Notes: generated by a model from the letters alone, not told the origin. Positions 9,117 through 17,286 are shown, counted from the first letter of the stretch. The stretch: 64,000 bases of DNA from Pedobacter nototheniae (GCF_004335085.1 NZ_RQRS01000006.1:128027-192026), one strand, 5' to 3'. Translations and numbers: made by a program.

Positions 9117-9665
9117 ATGGTAAGATTAGATCTGCAAAATATTTATGTTATAACTGCTGTAAATGATAATGGTATTGAATTAATTGCAGAATTCGATGCA
9201 CCACAGACAAATGGAGAGCCTATACCAATACATGTTAAACTTTCTTTGCATCCAGATCCCTTCTTATCGAATGTTTATAATCTCTGTTTAGGTCCAGTTG
9301 ATGAAAATGGGGCGATAGATGATAAGATAAGACTCAAACATCACGATGTAAGCAAAGTTTTATCGACTGCTATTTTTGTTGCCTATTATTTTTTGAATGA
9401 TAAACAAGATAGCATTATTGGTTTAGATGGTTCCGATGATATTCGTGCAAATCTATACCATAGTATGTTTATACTAAATAAAGAATTAATGTCAGATTTT
9501 TTTGTTTGTGTTGGGGTAGATTGGTATGTTAAACTATTGAGAAATAAAATAGATGTGGAAAGAGATGGACAAGGAAATCCACTCTTTAAACCTATTATTG
9601 AGCCATTTGACTACTCAAGGGATAGAAAACAATTATATGGTTATTATATGTTTTCATTAAAATAA
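9117..9665 (+). CDS. DUF6934-like protein
   Basis: The ATG at 9117 gives 182 residues. A TTG at 9111 lies inside the -7 box and is rejected. The sequence pattern NVYNLCLGPVDENGAIDD, then VSKVLSTAIFVAYYF, then LYHSMFILNKE, fits the Bacteroidota DUF6934 family as I remember it (mean length ~150). No signal peptide, membrane segment or catalytic motif is visible. The next gene starts 22 nt after the stop and has its own -7 box. In this family a small partner gene is often adjacent, so a toxin-antitoxin or regulator pair is possible (inference, weak). Family call moderately sure, function unknown. Confidence 0.65.
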   Translation: MVRLDLQNIYVITAVNDNGIELIAEFDAPQTNGEPIPIHVKLSLHPDPFLSNVYNLCLGPVDENGAIDDKIRLKHHDVSKVLSTAIFVAYYFLNDKQDSIIGLDGSDDIRANLYHSMFILNKELMSDFFVCVGVDWYVKLLRNKIDVERDGQGNPLFKPIIEPFDYSRDRKQLYGYYMFSLK

Positions 9666-9675
9666 ATTTTATTAT

Positions 9676-9683
9676 TATATTTG
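9676..9683 (+). promoter_or_regulatory. Second -7 box TATATTTG, 4 nt before a start codon
   Basis: TATATTTG is preceded, at exactly 20 nt spacing, by TTTTC, a near match to the -33 TTTG. It is followed by taat and the ATG at 9688. As with the upstream gene, this predicts a leaderless transcript. Confidence 0.55.
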
Positions 9684-9687
9684 TAAT

Positions 9688-9876
9688 ATGAATCCACGTA
9701 TGCAACAACAGCTAGAACATTTTAAGAAAGTGGCTAGCCACCAAAAAGCGTCTGGAGAAACAAGACGCACAAGCAATAATTCCTATGAAGATAGCCTTTC
9801 AAAAGCTATCCGTACAGAAGAAGATGGTAAAAGATTTATGGCTAATTTAAAAAGCGTTTTAAAGAAGTCAAAATAA
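9688..9876 (+). CDS. Small basic protein, partner of the DUF6934-like gene (62 aa)
   Basis: An ATG at 9688 gives 62 residues rich in Lys, Ser and Gln, with a C-terminal helix (RFMANLKSVLKKSK). A second ATG at 9700 is possible. No signal peptide is present. It starts 22 nt after the DUF6934-like gene and is closed by a good terminator 20 nt downstream, so it is the end of a two-gene unit. Size and charge would suit an antitoxin-like or RNA/DNA-binding partner, but nothing in the sequence proves this. Confidence 0.6.
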   Translation: MNPRMQQQLEHFKKVASHQKASGETRRTSNNSYEDSLSKAIRTEEDGKRFMANLKSVLKKSK

Positions 9877-9896
9877 TTCAAAGGAAGATAACATAA

Positions 9897-9926
9897 TAAA
9901 GCAACTTGTATAAAGTTGCTTTTTTT
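9897..9926. terminator. Bidirectional intrinsic terminator between convergent genes
   Basis: AAAGCAACTT pairs with AAGTTGCTTT around a GTATA loop, with a T-run on the plus side and an A-run on the other side. It separates the small plus-strand gene from the minus-strand M1 peptidase. Confidence 0.8.
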
Positions 9927-9948
9927 GTTTAAATAGATTTTCAGATAC

Positions 9949-11805
9949 TTAATATAACTTCAACTGATAGAGGAGTTTTTGGTTAGGATCAATAATCCAA
10001 CTTTCTATTTCTCCTTCCTCTAACGTTAATAATTGTCTGCCGGATTTAAAATCAAGAATTTTGTTCAAACGAGTTCCATCTTTCAAAAGTATTTGAATTT
10101 CAAGTTGAAAAAATAATGGCTCGCCCTCTTGCAATATTTCTATTTTAGATTTGGAAGACTTAACTTTAAGACAAGGGATTTGTTTACTTTTTAACCAAGA
10201 AACTATAAAAGGTTTCATATTCTTGTTAGCAACCCTGCTCATTTCTTTGATAAAAGCCTGAATTGTATGTTCATCTGCACCAATAAACTTTCTCATTCCC
10301 ACTAAAAATTTTTCTCTGCCCAACTGAGTTTCCAGCATGTAGAACAACCATGCGCCTTTAGAATAAGATATTCCACTGTTGCTATAGTCATCCCACAAAT
10401 TCTTTTTTCCGTCAAAATTTCCATTGAGATAGTTTTGCTTTTGCGATTGGAAGAACGGTCGTACAATTGAATCGCCGTAGGTACTTTTTAACAAAATTGA
10501 TTCGGCATATGTAGCCCATCCTTCCATCAGAAAATTAGTGGCGGGCCCTGTAGGATTCGTCCAGCCATGGGCAACCTCATGCCCAAAAATAGCCCGGGGA
10601 TTGGGCTTGTCGGTGATCAAATAACTTCCGCTATTTCCGGCAACAACAACACTATTTGCTCTGTTCTTCCAACCATTTCCACCAGTACGATCTTGCACAA
10701 TCCCGAAATAATTGCTGATCGGATTACCAAAGGTTTCCCGTAGGATGTCGTAATTTTTAGAAAACTGATCGTACAATAACGCATTGCTCGGAGCGAAATC
10801 CGGTGTTGCGTAGATAACCAGATCGATCTGATCCTTCTTCAATGTTTTAATATTCCAATTTTTATCGTAATAAATAGATAATCCAAATGTTGGTATTTCA
10901 GAACTTCCAATAATGATCCTATTATCTCCAGAAAGGCTATCCCTTTGTGATAAACTTGTTGCTAGTTGGAAAGATTTTGGAATTTGACAATGAACTTTGA
11001 AATGTGCCCTATCATTAGGACTCGAAAAGCTAAAGAATGGATGCCAAAAGTATTGGTTCCTGAGATGTCCGTAAGATGATCCGAAATAACTGCTATTTGT
11101 GTTTTTTTCATCTTTATCTACTTCTATTGAATACTTGATAATCAACTGCTGATTTTTCTTCGGTTGTGAATTTAACCATAGCATGCCACCACTAAAAAGG
11201 TAATCAACTGCCAAACCGTTTAATAAAACCTTTTCCAAAACCGCCTTATGGTTCAACTTTGCTGCAAATCCCAAACGATCATTCACATCAATTGTCAATG
11301 TGTCGATAATTTTTATGTCCAATCCCGGGTTGACAACCATTCCAAGACCTTGCTTTTTGATGATGTTCAAACGGTCTATTTCTATACGTTCCACTAATCT
11401 CCAAGATTCTTCAGAGAATGTAAACCTGTAAATTCCTGTATATTTTGTGGATGTATTAGTTTCGTCTCCAGAATTACCATGTAAAAAGAGTCCGCTTATA
11501 AATACCTGAGCTGTATTTCCCTTGATGGATATGATTCTAAATTTACCAGGCGCTCTCTTTATATTTTCCTTTACTACCGAAGCAAATAATTCTCTTAGGC
11601 TGCTAAGTTCCACTATTTGGTCGAAAACTTTCTCATCTCCAGCACTAAAAGCCGAGTTTAAACATTCAAGTTGATGGGTGAGTTTGTTTTGCGCAGATAT
11701 TTGTTGAGACCAACAAAGCGTGGGTAAAATAAAGCTAAAAGAAACTATAATAAGATAATGCCGGATCTTTGAAAGAATATTTTTGACGTAAAAATTGTTT
11801 TGCAC
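9949..11805 (-). CDS. M1 family zinc aminopeptidase, exported
   Basis: The GTG at 11805 gives 618 residues with a signal peptide ending LPTLCWSQ. The longer frame from a TTG at 11871 adds 22 residues before the signal and is less likely. The gluzincin motif HEVAH (10567-10581), followed by the downstream zinc ligand Glu in MEGWATYAE, identifies the M1 family. The N-terminal half is a beta-rich non-catalytic domain (YFWHPFFSFSS, HFKVHCQIP), and a C-terminal extension continues beyond the catalytic core. It probably trims peptides in the periplasm or at the surface. It stands alone between terminators on both sides. Confidence 0.85.
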   Translation of the reverse strand: MQNNFYVKNILSKIRHYLIIVSFSFILPTLCWSQQISAQNKLTHQLECLNSAFSAGDEKVFDQIVELSSLRELFASVVKENIKRAPGKFRIISIKGNTAQVFISGLFLHGNSGDETNTSTKYTGIYRFTFSEESWRLVERIEIDRLNIIKKQGLGMVVNPGLDIKIIDTLTIDVNDRLGFAAKLNHKAVLEKVLLNGLAVDYLFSGGMLWLNSQPKKNQQLIIKYSIEVDKDEKNTNSSYFGSSYGHLRNQYFWHPFFSFSSPNDRAHFKVHCQIPKSFQLATSLSQRDSLSGDNRIIIGSSEIPTFGLSIYYDKNWNIKTLKKDQIDLVIYATPDFAPSNALLYDQFSKNYDILRETFGNPISNYFGIVQDRTGGNGWKNRANSVVVAGNSGSYLITDKPNPRAIFGHEVAHGWTNPTGPATNFLMEGWATYAESILLKSTYGDSIVRPFFQSQKQNYLNGNFDGKKNLWDDYSNSGISYSKGAWLFYMLETQLGREKFLVGMRKFIGADEHTIQAFIKEMSRVANKNMKPFIVSWLKSKQIPCLKVKSSKSKIEILQEGEPLFFQLEIQILLKDGTRLNKILDFKSGRQLLTLEEGEIESWIIDPNQKLLYQLKLY

Positions 11806-11900
11806 TGGCGTTAATAGGGTTAATTGTCTCGAAAAATTTTTATACTTTTCGTAATGACGCCAAGAACTCAATAATGTTGCATAGTGCTACAGTAGTAAAC

Positions 11901-11936
11901 AAAAAAGCAGCTTTAGAAAAAAAAACTGCTTTTTTA
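11901..11936 (-). terminator. Intrinsic terminator of the ArsR-SRPBCC operon
   Basis: AAAAAAGCAG (11901-11910) pairs with CTGCTTTTTT (11926-11935). Read on the minus strand, it follows the stop at 11993 and ends in a T-run. Confidence 0.75.
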
Positions 11937-11992
11937 TTTTAAGAATTAATTAGAAGAAAAGTGCTTCACTTTTTAATCGATTTCCAATTTTC

Positions 11993-12493
11993 TTATTTTT
12001 TAGATAATGTTGCTAATAAATTATCAAGGTTATCAATACTCATTTTAAAGCCTATTTCAAAGCCCATTTCAATCATCTTTTCTAAACGGGAAAGCGATTC
12101 GTTTACAATAGTAATGTCTACTTTTGTGATGCCATTTTGCTCACTGAAGTCATAATTCCAAGCCGAGCCAGGTAATTCTGCATTTTCATCCGCATCTGCA
12201 AAAGTGTTATACATCTTAAAATTAGTTTTTGGTGTAATAGAAGTGTATTCCTGTAAAGCCCAGCGCTCCATTCCTTCTGGACTTACCATAGCGTAAAATC
12301 TACGACCACCAACTTCGAAATTCATGTGCTTAGTTTTGGCCGACCACGGTTTAGGTGCCACCCATTGATCCAATAGCTCTTTTTTTGTAAATGCATCCCA
12401 TACTAATGGAAGTTCTGCAGCAAATTCTCTGGTAATGTATACAGTTTTTTCAGGTTTGTTAACTGTAAATTCAAATAATAGGTTCGTTTCCAT
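11993..12493 (-). CDS. SRPBCC / AHSA1-like START-fold protein
   Basis: 166 residues without signal or membrane segment. The opening [27 protein letters not shown] followed by VAPKPW and [13 protein letters not shown] is the standard AHSA1/SRPBCC pattern of a hydrophobic-cavity fold. Members bind small hydrophobic ligands, but the ligand here is unknown. It begins 6 nt after the stop of an ArsR-type regulator, a pairing very common in bacteria. The regulator probably controls it through the operator at 12852-12871. Confidence 0.88.
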   Translation of the reverse strand: METNLLFEFTVNKPEKTVYITREFAAELPLVWDAFTKKELLDQWVAPKPWSAKTKHMNFEVGGRRFYAMVSPEGMERWALQEYTSITPKTNFKMYNTFADADENAELPGSAWNYDFSEQNGITKVDITIVNESLSRLEKMIEMGFEIGFKMSIDNLDNLLATLSKK

Positions 12494-12499
12494 GATTTT

Positions 12500-12823
12500 T
12501 TATTTTTTAGTTTGTGTTTTCATTTTTTCTAACAGCTCATCTAGTTGGTTAAACTTGGTTTCCCAAATCGCTCTAAACTGCGCTAACCATTTGTCTATTT
12601 CTTTCATTTTGTCTACTTCAAGAGAATAATAAATTTCTCTGCCCTGAGATTCTTGTTTGATAAGTTCGCACTCGCTGAGGATACGCAAATGTTTTGATAC
12701 CGCTTGCCGGGTTGTATTAAAGTTTTCTGCAATGGCATTTGGTGTCATCGCCTGCAAAGCAATTAATGTAATAATAGCCCTTCTCGTTGGATCTGCTATG
12801 GCTTGAAAAACATCTCTTCTCAT
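12500..12823 (-). CDS. ArsR-family winged-helix transcriptional regulator
   Basis: 107 residues. The opening VFQAIADPTRRAIITLIA and the helix-turn-helix NAIAENFNTTRQAVSKHLRIL are typical of ArsR/SmtB repressors of the type paired with SRPBCC proteins. The cysteine metal-binding box (ELCVCDL type) is absent, so this is a metal-independent branch (inference). It is first in a two-gene operon with the SRPBCC gene. A near-perfect palindrome covering the -7 box lies 29 nt before the ATG, so autorepression is likely. Confidence 0.92.
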   Translation of the reverse strand: MRRDVFQAIADPTRRAIITLIALQAMTPNAIAENFNTTRQAVSKHLRILSECELIKQESQGREIYYSLEVDKMKEIDKWLAQFRAIWETKFNQLDELLEKMKTQTKK

Positions 12824-12851
12824 AATTATTGTAACTATATGAAACTATTTG

Positions 12852-12887
12852 GTTGCAAATATATGTGCAACTTTTCGGTTTCGCAAA
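12852..12887 (-). promoter_or_regulatory. Promoter with overlapping ArsR-type operator
   Basis: On the minus strand, TTTG (12884-12887) and TATATTTG (12856-12863) are separated by exactly 20 nt. A 20-bp imperfect palindrome at 12852-12871 (arms GTTGC and GCAAC, 18 of 20 positions symmetric) covers the -7 box, so a bound dimer would block polymerase. Expected leader is about 27 nt. Confidence 0.75.
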
Positions 12888-13064
12888 TTTTATTATAAAA
12901 AAAAAGTCAATCAGTCTGCAAAAAGGGTGTGGCCTGCAGTATGTTACGTAATTTATAGAGTAATGTGATGGGAATTTAATTTTCAAAAACAGCCTATTGC
13001 AATCAATTCATTATATTAAAAGGCTTGAATTGTGCGGCATTATTGAATTAATAATTTATTTAGA

Positions 13065-13526
13065 TTAGTCGTTTTTATTGGTTTCTATTAGCGACGCCAT
13101 TTTTGAATTAAAGCTAGGAAGATTTTCGTTCAGCATAGAAAAAAATTCTAAGTCTGCAGTTTCTACACAGATAATAGCTTTTTGAAGTATTGTTTCTCCA
13201 ACCTCGGTTAAACTAATAGTTTTTGCCCTGGTATCGGTTTTATGTTCTTTTCTGTTGATGAATTTTTTTTCTTCCAAAGTGCGTAATACCTTAGATACCA
13301 TCATTCGATCGGCGTTACCTTGATTGGCAATATCAATTTGAGTAACATTATCATTTTCCTTAGAAAGCCAAGCCAACGCACATAGTAAAGCAAATTGCGT
13401 ATGGGTTAAGTCTAGTGGATCAAGTACACGCTTCAATTTACGTTGCCACAACATGGTTAATTGTCCTAGCAAGTAACCTGGGCTATCAAGAGGGCTTTTA
13501 AAATGAAATTCTATTTTTTTAGGCAT
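13065..13526 (-). CDS. MarR-family transcriptional regulator
   Basis: 153 residues. SPGYLLGQLTMLWQRKLKRVL is followed by the winged helix-turn-helix: LTHTQFALLCALAWL, DIANQGNADRMMVSKVLRTLEEKKFI and the wing KTDTRAKTISLTEVG. Its start overlaps the end of the EVE-domain gene by 8 bp, so it is the last gene of the VOC-EVE-MarR operon. The inverted repeat around the operon promoter at 14342-14376 has the size expected for a MarR dimer, so autoregulation is likely. Inducer unknown. Confidence 0.92.
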   Translation of the reverse strand: MPKKIEFHFKSPLDSPGYLLGQLTMLWQRKLKRVLDPLDLTHTQFALLCALAWLSKENDNVTQIDIANQGNADRMMVSKVLRTLEEKKFINRKEHKTDTRAKTISLTEVGETILQKAIICVETADLEFFSMLNENLPSFNSKMASLIETNKND

Positions 13527-13959
13527 TATCTTGTTTTAACATTTGTGAAGATATCAATTCAAAGTCGTGCTTTTTGATCTCAAAAAAGCCAAAACGAAAA
13601 GGATAGCCCCAGCTTTTTTTATTCTGGATAAAATCCAGTTCGTTTATCAAAGGTAAGATAGAAATATCTTTACTAGGCAAAAAAACTATATTTCGCCTCG
13701 AGGGGCAAAAGTCGTCAGAAACCTGAAACTGATAAATATCATCATCCATTACTTTACCAATAGCGGTAAACTGTTGGCAAGGTTGTGGTTGACCCATGGT
13801 TTGTTTTCCAGAATAGTAAATGATAAAATCACCTTTATGCATTCTTTTTAGAGGGGATGACTTTCCGTGGCAAGCTTGCGCAATACCTTCTGCCAATCCT
13901 TTTTTAACATGGTCTTTTGAAGCTACAAGAATCCAATATTTTACAAGCTGATTATCCAT
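13519..13959 (-). CDS. EVE-domain protein
   Basis: 146 residues. KYWILVASKDHVKKGLAEGIAQACHGKSSPLKRMHKGDFIIYYSG is a clear EVE-domain opening, with GYPFRFGFFEI near the C-terminus. EVE/PUA-like domains bind modified bases or RNA, but the exact target here is unknown. It lies 11 nt after the VOC gene and overlaps the MarR gene by 8 bp, implying translational coupling. Full length for the stand-alone EVE family. Confidence 0.88.
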   Translation of the reverse strand: MDNQLVKYWILVASKDHVKKGLAEGIAQACHGKSSPLKRMHKGDFIIYYSGKQTMGQPQPCQQFTAIGKVMDDDIYQFQVSDDFCPSRRNIVFLPSKDISILPLINELDFIQNKKSWGYPFRFGFFEIKKHDFELISSQMLKQDNA

Positions 13960-13970
13960 AACACTTGCAA

Positions 13971-14330
13971 TTAATTGGCTTGAAGGAATGTTATATTATA
14001 TCCGTCAGGATCTTTAGCGATGAGGATTTTTCCAAAGGGAGTGGTGGTAACAGGTCCCATCAACTTTACTTTGTTTTTGGTGAGCTGATGTTCCAAATCC
14101 TCAATAGTGCCGTTTATAGCAAACCACAATGAAATACCTACGCCTAGTTCTTTTCCCTCCAAATTTGCTAATGGCTTTCTGATGGCAAAACTGGCCTCCC
14201 CCTGTTTATAGCTAAAAACACAGGCTTCCGGCGATGAAACAGATATTTCAAATCCTAGCTTATTAATGTAAAAATCTTTTGAAATGTCTAAATCTCTAAC
14301 TTGAAGAGACGCAAAATCTAATTTTCTCAT
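13971..14330 (-). CDS. VOC-family (glyoxalase/bleomycin-resistance-like) protein
   Basis: 119 residues. The opening LDFASLQVRDLDISKDFYINKLGFEI and the ending GKILIAKDPDGYNITFLQ are the paired beta-alpha-beta-beta-beta units of the VOC fold. It is too short for more than one VOC module pair. Substrate cannot be read from the sequence. It is first in the VOC-EVE-MarR operon and sits under a promoter flanked by an inverted repeat. Confidence 0.88.
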   Translation of the reverse strand: MRKLDFASLQVRDLDISKDFYINKLGFEISVSSPEACVFSYKQGEASFAIRKPLANLEGKELGVGISLWFAINGTIEDLEHQLTKNKVKLMGPVTTTPFGKILIAKDPDGYNITFLQAN

Positions 14331-14341
14331 GGAATTTATTT

Positions 14342-14383
14342 ATTGTTGTCACAAATATAGTATACGCGACAACAATATGCAAA
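14342..14383 (-). promoter_or_regulatory. Promoter bracketed by MarR-type inverted repeat
   Basis: On the minus strand, TTTG (14380-14383) and TATATTTG (14352-14359) are separated by exactly 20 nt. Perfect 9-bp arms ATTGTTGTC (14342-14350) and GACAACAAT (14368-14376) flank the -7 box. The expected leader is about 14 nt. The MarR protein encoded at the end of the operon is the likely ligand. Confidence 0.75.
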
Positions 14384-14506
14384 CATTTTTATGTTTAACG
14401 TTGTTTTATTGAAAATTTTCTTCTGAAATAGGGTTAGGGCTATGGAGGCGTAACTTGGTGTATAGCTAAATCAATTCGACAAAAAAGGGGGCTTTTTCAA
14501 GCATAT

Positions 14507-15478
14507 CTAATTGGATAACCTTGCAAACTTATTTCTGTATTCAATTGGAGTAAGCCCTGTAAGTTTTTTAAATATATCTCTAAATGATTTTGTATCTGTA
14601 TAACCAACGTCAAACATTATTTCGGTAACATTTTTTCTCGACGCTTCAAAAAAAGTTTTTGCGGCTTCTATTCTTACTCTTTGTATATACTCGAGTGGAG
14701 TGTTATTTGTAGCTTCCTTAAATCTTCTTTCAAAGGTTCTTCTGCCAGAATTAATTACTTTTGCTAAAGTTTCTATTGATATTTTATCGCTATAGTTTTT
14801 TTCAATATAGTCCTGAACTTTTTGAATATCGTCATCACCATGATTTCTCTGCCCCTTAAATATGGCAAATTGAGATTGACTATCTCGTCCGATATCCAAG
14901 GCAAAGTATTTGGAAACCATTATAGCAATTTCTCTATCAGAAAACTTTTCTACCAGATAGAGTATCAAATTCCACAAGCTGCTTGCGCCGCCGCTGCTAT
15001 AAATATTATCGTGTTCTGTTATTATTGCGCCATCTTCTACACCTACATTGGGGTATCTTTCTTTAAATTCGTTAATATAAGCCCAGTGTGTTGAACATTT
15101 TTTGCCATCAAGTAAACCTGTTTCGGCTAAAAGAAAAGCACCAATACATAAACTGGCGAGGATTGACCCGTTATTGTGTAGCTTTTTAAAATAAGGAATG
15201 GCTTCTGCATTGGCGTTAATACCTTTTGTGGTATCACCAAAAGTAGGCGGTATAATTAGTAAGTCTGTTTCGGTTACATCTTTAAGCAACCGATCAGTTT
15301 TTACCATGTATTCGCCATTGTTTGCGGGTACATATTCATTTAAACCAACATATTCAACCTTAAAAATTGGTTTTTTACCAAATGCGGTTAAAAACTCGTT
15401 GGCGGTATGGAAGGTTCTAAAAGGTGGAGTTACAGCTTCAATTACTCCATACTCCGGTACAAATACAGAAATCTGCAT
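14507..15478 (-). CDS. GlxA-type transcriptional regulator (DJ-1/PfpI plus AraC domain)
   Basis: 323 residues. Residues ~1-190 are a DJ-1/PfpI-like amidotransferase fold (LLIIPPTFGD, ASLCIGAFLLAETGLLDGKKCSTHW). Residues ~215-320 are two AraC helix-turn-helix motifs (ISIETLAKVINSGRRTFERRFKEATNNTPLEYI and VTEIMFDVGYTDTKSFRDIFKKLTGLTP). Length and order are normal for GlxA-like regulators. It is divergent from the SRPBCC-DoxX-SRPBCC-VOC operon across a 130-bp spacer, so it probably controls that operon (inference). Confidence 0.92.
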   Translation of the reverse strand: MQISVFVPEYGVIEAVTPPFRTFHTANEFLTAFGKKPIFKVEYVGLNEYVPANNGEYMVKTDRLLKDVTETDLLIIPPTFGDTTKGINANAEAIPYFKKLHNNGSILASLCIGAFLLAETGLLDGKKCSTHWAYINEFKERYPNVGVEDGAIITEHDNIYSSGGASSLWNLILYLVEKFSDREIAIMVSKYFALDIGRDSQSQFAIFKGQRNHGDDDIQKVQDYIEKNYSDKISIETLAKVINSGRRTFERRFKEATNNTPLEYIQRVRIEAAKTFFEASRKNVTEIMFDVGYTDTKSFRDIFKKLTGLTPIEYRNKFARLSN

Positions 15479-15576
15479 ATAAATAAATCTTATTTAGATA
15501 CAAGGTAGAAATTATTTTGTCATAATTCACCCCTTATTTGTCGTTTTCGCAACAGCAATATTTTTAATCTCTGCCG

Positions 15577-15584
15577 TATTTTTG
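15577..15584 (+). promoter_or_regulatory. -7 box TATTTTTG for the SRPBCC-DoxX operon
   Basis: TATTTTTG fits TAnnTTTG and lies 24 nt before the ATG at 15609, giving a ~19-nt leader. It covers the TTG at 15582, which argues against that codon as a start. No -33 TTTG at 20-nt spacing was found, so an activator (perhaps the divergent GlxA-type regulator) may be needed. Confidence 0.5.
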
Positions 15585-15608
15585 AGTTATAAATTTAACC
15601 TAAACAAA

Positions 15609-16028
15609 ATGACACAATTAGCAAGAATTACAGTAGAAGCAACAGTGAATGCTCCTGTAGCAAGTGTATGGAAAGCTTGGAATACGCCAAGTGATATTAT
15701 GAAATGGAATACCCCAGATCCTAGCTGGCATACGCCAAGCAGTGAAAATGATTTAAGAGTTGGCGGTAAGTTTAAAAATAGGATGGAAGCGAAGGATGGA
15801 AGTTTTGGGTTTGACTTTGAAGGAACCTATGATAGTGTTGTAGTAAATCAGGAAATTACTTACACACTTGAAGATGGCAGGCAGGCTACAACTTTATTTA
15901 CTGAGCAGGATGGTAAAACCCACTTGGCAACCACTTTTGATCCTGAGACGCAAAACGATCCAGAGTTTCAAAAACAAGGATGGCAGTCCATCATAAACAA
16001 TTTTGTGAAATACGTTGAATCAAACTAA
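15609..16028 (+). CDS. SRPBCC / AHSA1-like protein
   Basis: The ATG at 15609 gives 139 residues; the upstream TTG at 15582 lies in the -7 box. ITVEATVNAPVASVWKAWNTPSDIMKWN is the SRPBCC start, with LRVGGKFKNRMEAKDG and a C-terminal helix (FQKQGWQSIINNFVKYVE). Proteins of this form are widespread and bind unknown hydrophobic ligands. It heads a four-gene operon with DoxX-like, a second SRPBCC and a VOC protein. Confidence 0.9.
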   Translation: MTQLARITVEATVNAPVASVWKAWNTPSDIMKWNTPDPSWHTPSSENDLRVGGKFKNRMEAKDGSFGFDFEGTYDSVVVNQEITYTLEDGRQATTLFTEQDGKTHLATTFDPETQNDPEFQKQGWQSIINNFVKYVESN

Positions 16029-16054
16029 TTTATAAATCATTAATAACTAATAAA

Positions 16055-16438
16055 ATGAAAAGGAATAAAATCATCTTTTGGGTGGCAACGGTCATCATCG
16101 TACTTTGGGAAGGTGTAATGCCACTAGGTACTCTTCTTTTTGCGCCAGAGTATGTAACCGTAGGTACAAAAGCATTGGGCTATCCCAATTACTTTGCCTA
16201 TGCGCTTATCATTTGCAAAGTACTTGGTGCATTGGTAATTATTTATCCTAAGGCACCAGCTAAGCTAAAGGAGTGGGCATATGCAGGATTCACTTTTAAT
16301 CTGATTTTTGCATTTATCAGTCATGCATGTGTAGATAAAAACATAGGATATATGGTAATGCCGCTTATTGTTTTAGCCATACTTATAGTGTCTTACCAGT
16401 ATAATCAAAAACTAAATTTAAATAACAATGGAAAATAA
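16055..16438 (+). CDS. DoxX-like integral membrane protein
   Basis: 127 residues with four predicted membrane segments (IIFWVATVIIVLW, YFAYALIICKVLGALVIIY, YAGFTFNLIFAFISHA, MVMPLIVLAILIVSY). KEWAYAGFTFNLIFAFISH is the DoxX-like signature. It is 26 nt after the SRPBCC gene, and its end overlaps the next gene by 11 bp. DoxX proteins are linked to membrane redox and stress responses; the role here is not defined. Confidence 0.88.
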   Translation: MKRNKIIFWVATVIIVLWEGVMPLGTLLFAPEYVTVGTKALGYPNYFAYALIICKVLGALVIIYPKAPAKLKEWAYAGFTFNLIFAFISHACVDKNIGYMVMPLIVLAILIVSYQYNQKLNLNNNGK

Positions 16439-16877
16439 CTCAGTTTCTTTGCACAGGGTAATCAAGGCGAGCCCAGAAAAAGTATTTAGAGCATTTGCAG
16501 ATTCTGTAGCTCATGCAACCTGGCTACCACCATATGGTTTTTTATGCACCGTACAGGAAATGGATTTTAAAGAAGGTGGCAAATTTAAGATGACCTTTAC
16601 TAATTTCAGTACGGGAAATGGGCATTCATTTGGAGGAACTTACCTTGAAATTAAGCCAAACTCATTTATTAAATATAGCGATAAGTTCGACGATCCTAAT
16701 TTGCCAGGAGAAATGATAACTACCATACAGTTGAACAAAGTTTTATGCGGAACTGAGCTTAAAGTGTTGCAAGAGGGCATTCCTGCAGTAATACCTGCCG
16801 AAATGTGCTATTTGGGCTGGCAAGAATCTTTAGAGAAGTTGATAAAATTGGTAGAACCAGAAATTCCAGATGCTTAA
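16428..16877 (+). CDS. SRPBCC-family protein
   Basis: 149 residues. SLHRVIKASPEKVFRAFADSVAHATWLPPYGF and EGGKFKMTFTNFSTG define the fold, and the C-terminal helix is CYLGWQESLEKLIKLVEPEI. Its start overlaps the DoxX-like gene by 11 bp and its end may overlap the VOC gene by 8 bp, so translation is probably coupled. It is more divergent from the first SRPBCC protein of the operon than a recent duplicate would be. Confidence 0.9.
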   Translation: MENNSVSLHRVIKASPEKVFRAFADSVAHATWLPPYGFLCTVQEMDFKEGGKFKMTFTNFSTGNGHSFGGTYLEIKPNSFIKYSDKFDDPNLPGEMITTIQLNKVLCGTELKVLQEGIPAVIPAEMCYLGWQESLEKLIKLVEPEIPDA

Positions 16878-17286
16878 ACGTACTGTTATGACTAACCTTA
16901 ACCATAATAAATTTGAGAGTGCTATTTTTCTTACCTTTTCTGGGAATTGTAAGGAGGCACTCACATTTTACCAAAACTGTTTTGGTGGTACAATACAATT
17001 TGTAACTTTTGAAAAACAACTGCAAGGCTATAATGAAATGCCTGTTATTAGTGGTTCATTGGTATCAGATGGTATTGTAATTTATGGTTCTGATTTGGTG
17101 CATGATGAGGGAAGGATACCCGGAAATTATATGGCAATTTTTGTCAGGTGTAAAAATACTGAAGCCAGAAAAGCACTCGTTGAAAAATTAGAGTTTAATA
17201 AAAAGGCTTTTTTGGACAGAAATTATGAAGAAAAGCTCATAGAAATTACGGATGCTTTTGATGTAAGATGGATATTACAGGTTTAA
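16870..17286 (+). CDS. VOC-family (PhnB-like) protein
   Basis: 138 residues from ATG 16870; an ATG at 16888 (MTNLNHNKF) is an alternative start that removes the overlap. LTFSGNCKEALTFYQNCFGGTI is the PhnB/3-demethylubiquinone-methyltransferase-like VOC opening, and FDVRWILQV is the usual ending. It is the last gene of the operon, followed by a strong terminator. Enzymatic activity unknown. Confidence 0.88.
   Translation: MLKRTVMTNLNHNKFESAIFLTFSGNCKEALTFYQNCFGGTIQFVTFEKQLQGYNEMPVISGSLVSDGIVIYGSDLVHDEGRIPGNYMAIFVRCKNTEARKALVEKLEFNKKAFLDRNYEEKLIEITDAFDVRWILQV

Noticed and set aside
9897..9926. Attachment site or small RNA
   Set aside because: The symmetrical hairpin with T-runs between convergent genes is fully explained as a bidirectional terminator.
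12717..12986. Minus-strand frame starting upstream of the ArsR gene
   Set aside because: It is a shadow of the ArsR coding region and its promoter, with Cys/Tyr-rich random composition.
15582..15608. Extension of the SRPBCC gene to TTG 15582
   Set aside because: The TTG is part of the -7 box TATTTTTG; the ATG at 15609 fits the conserved family start.
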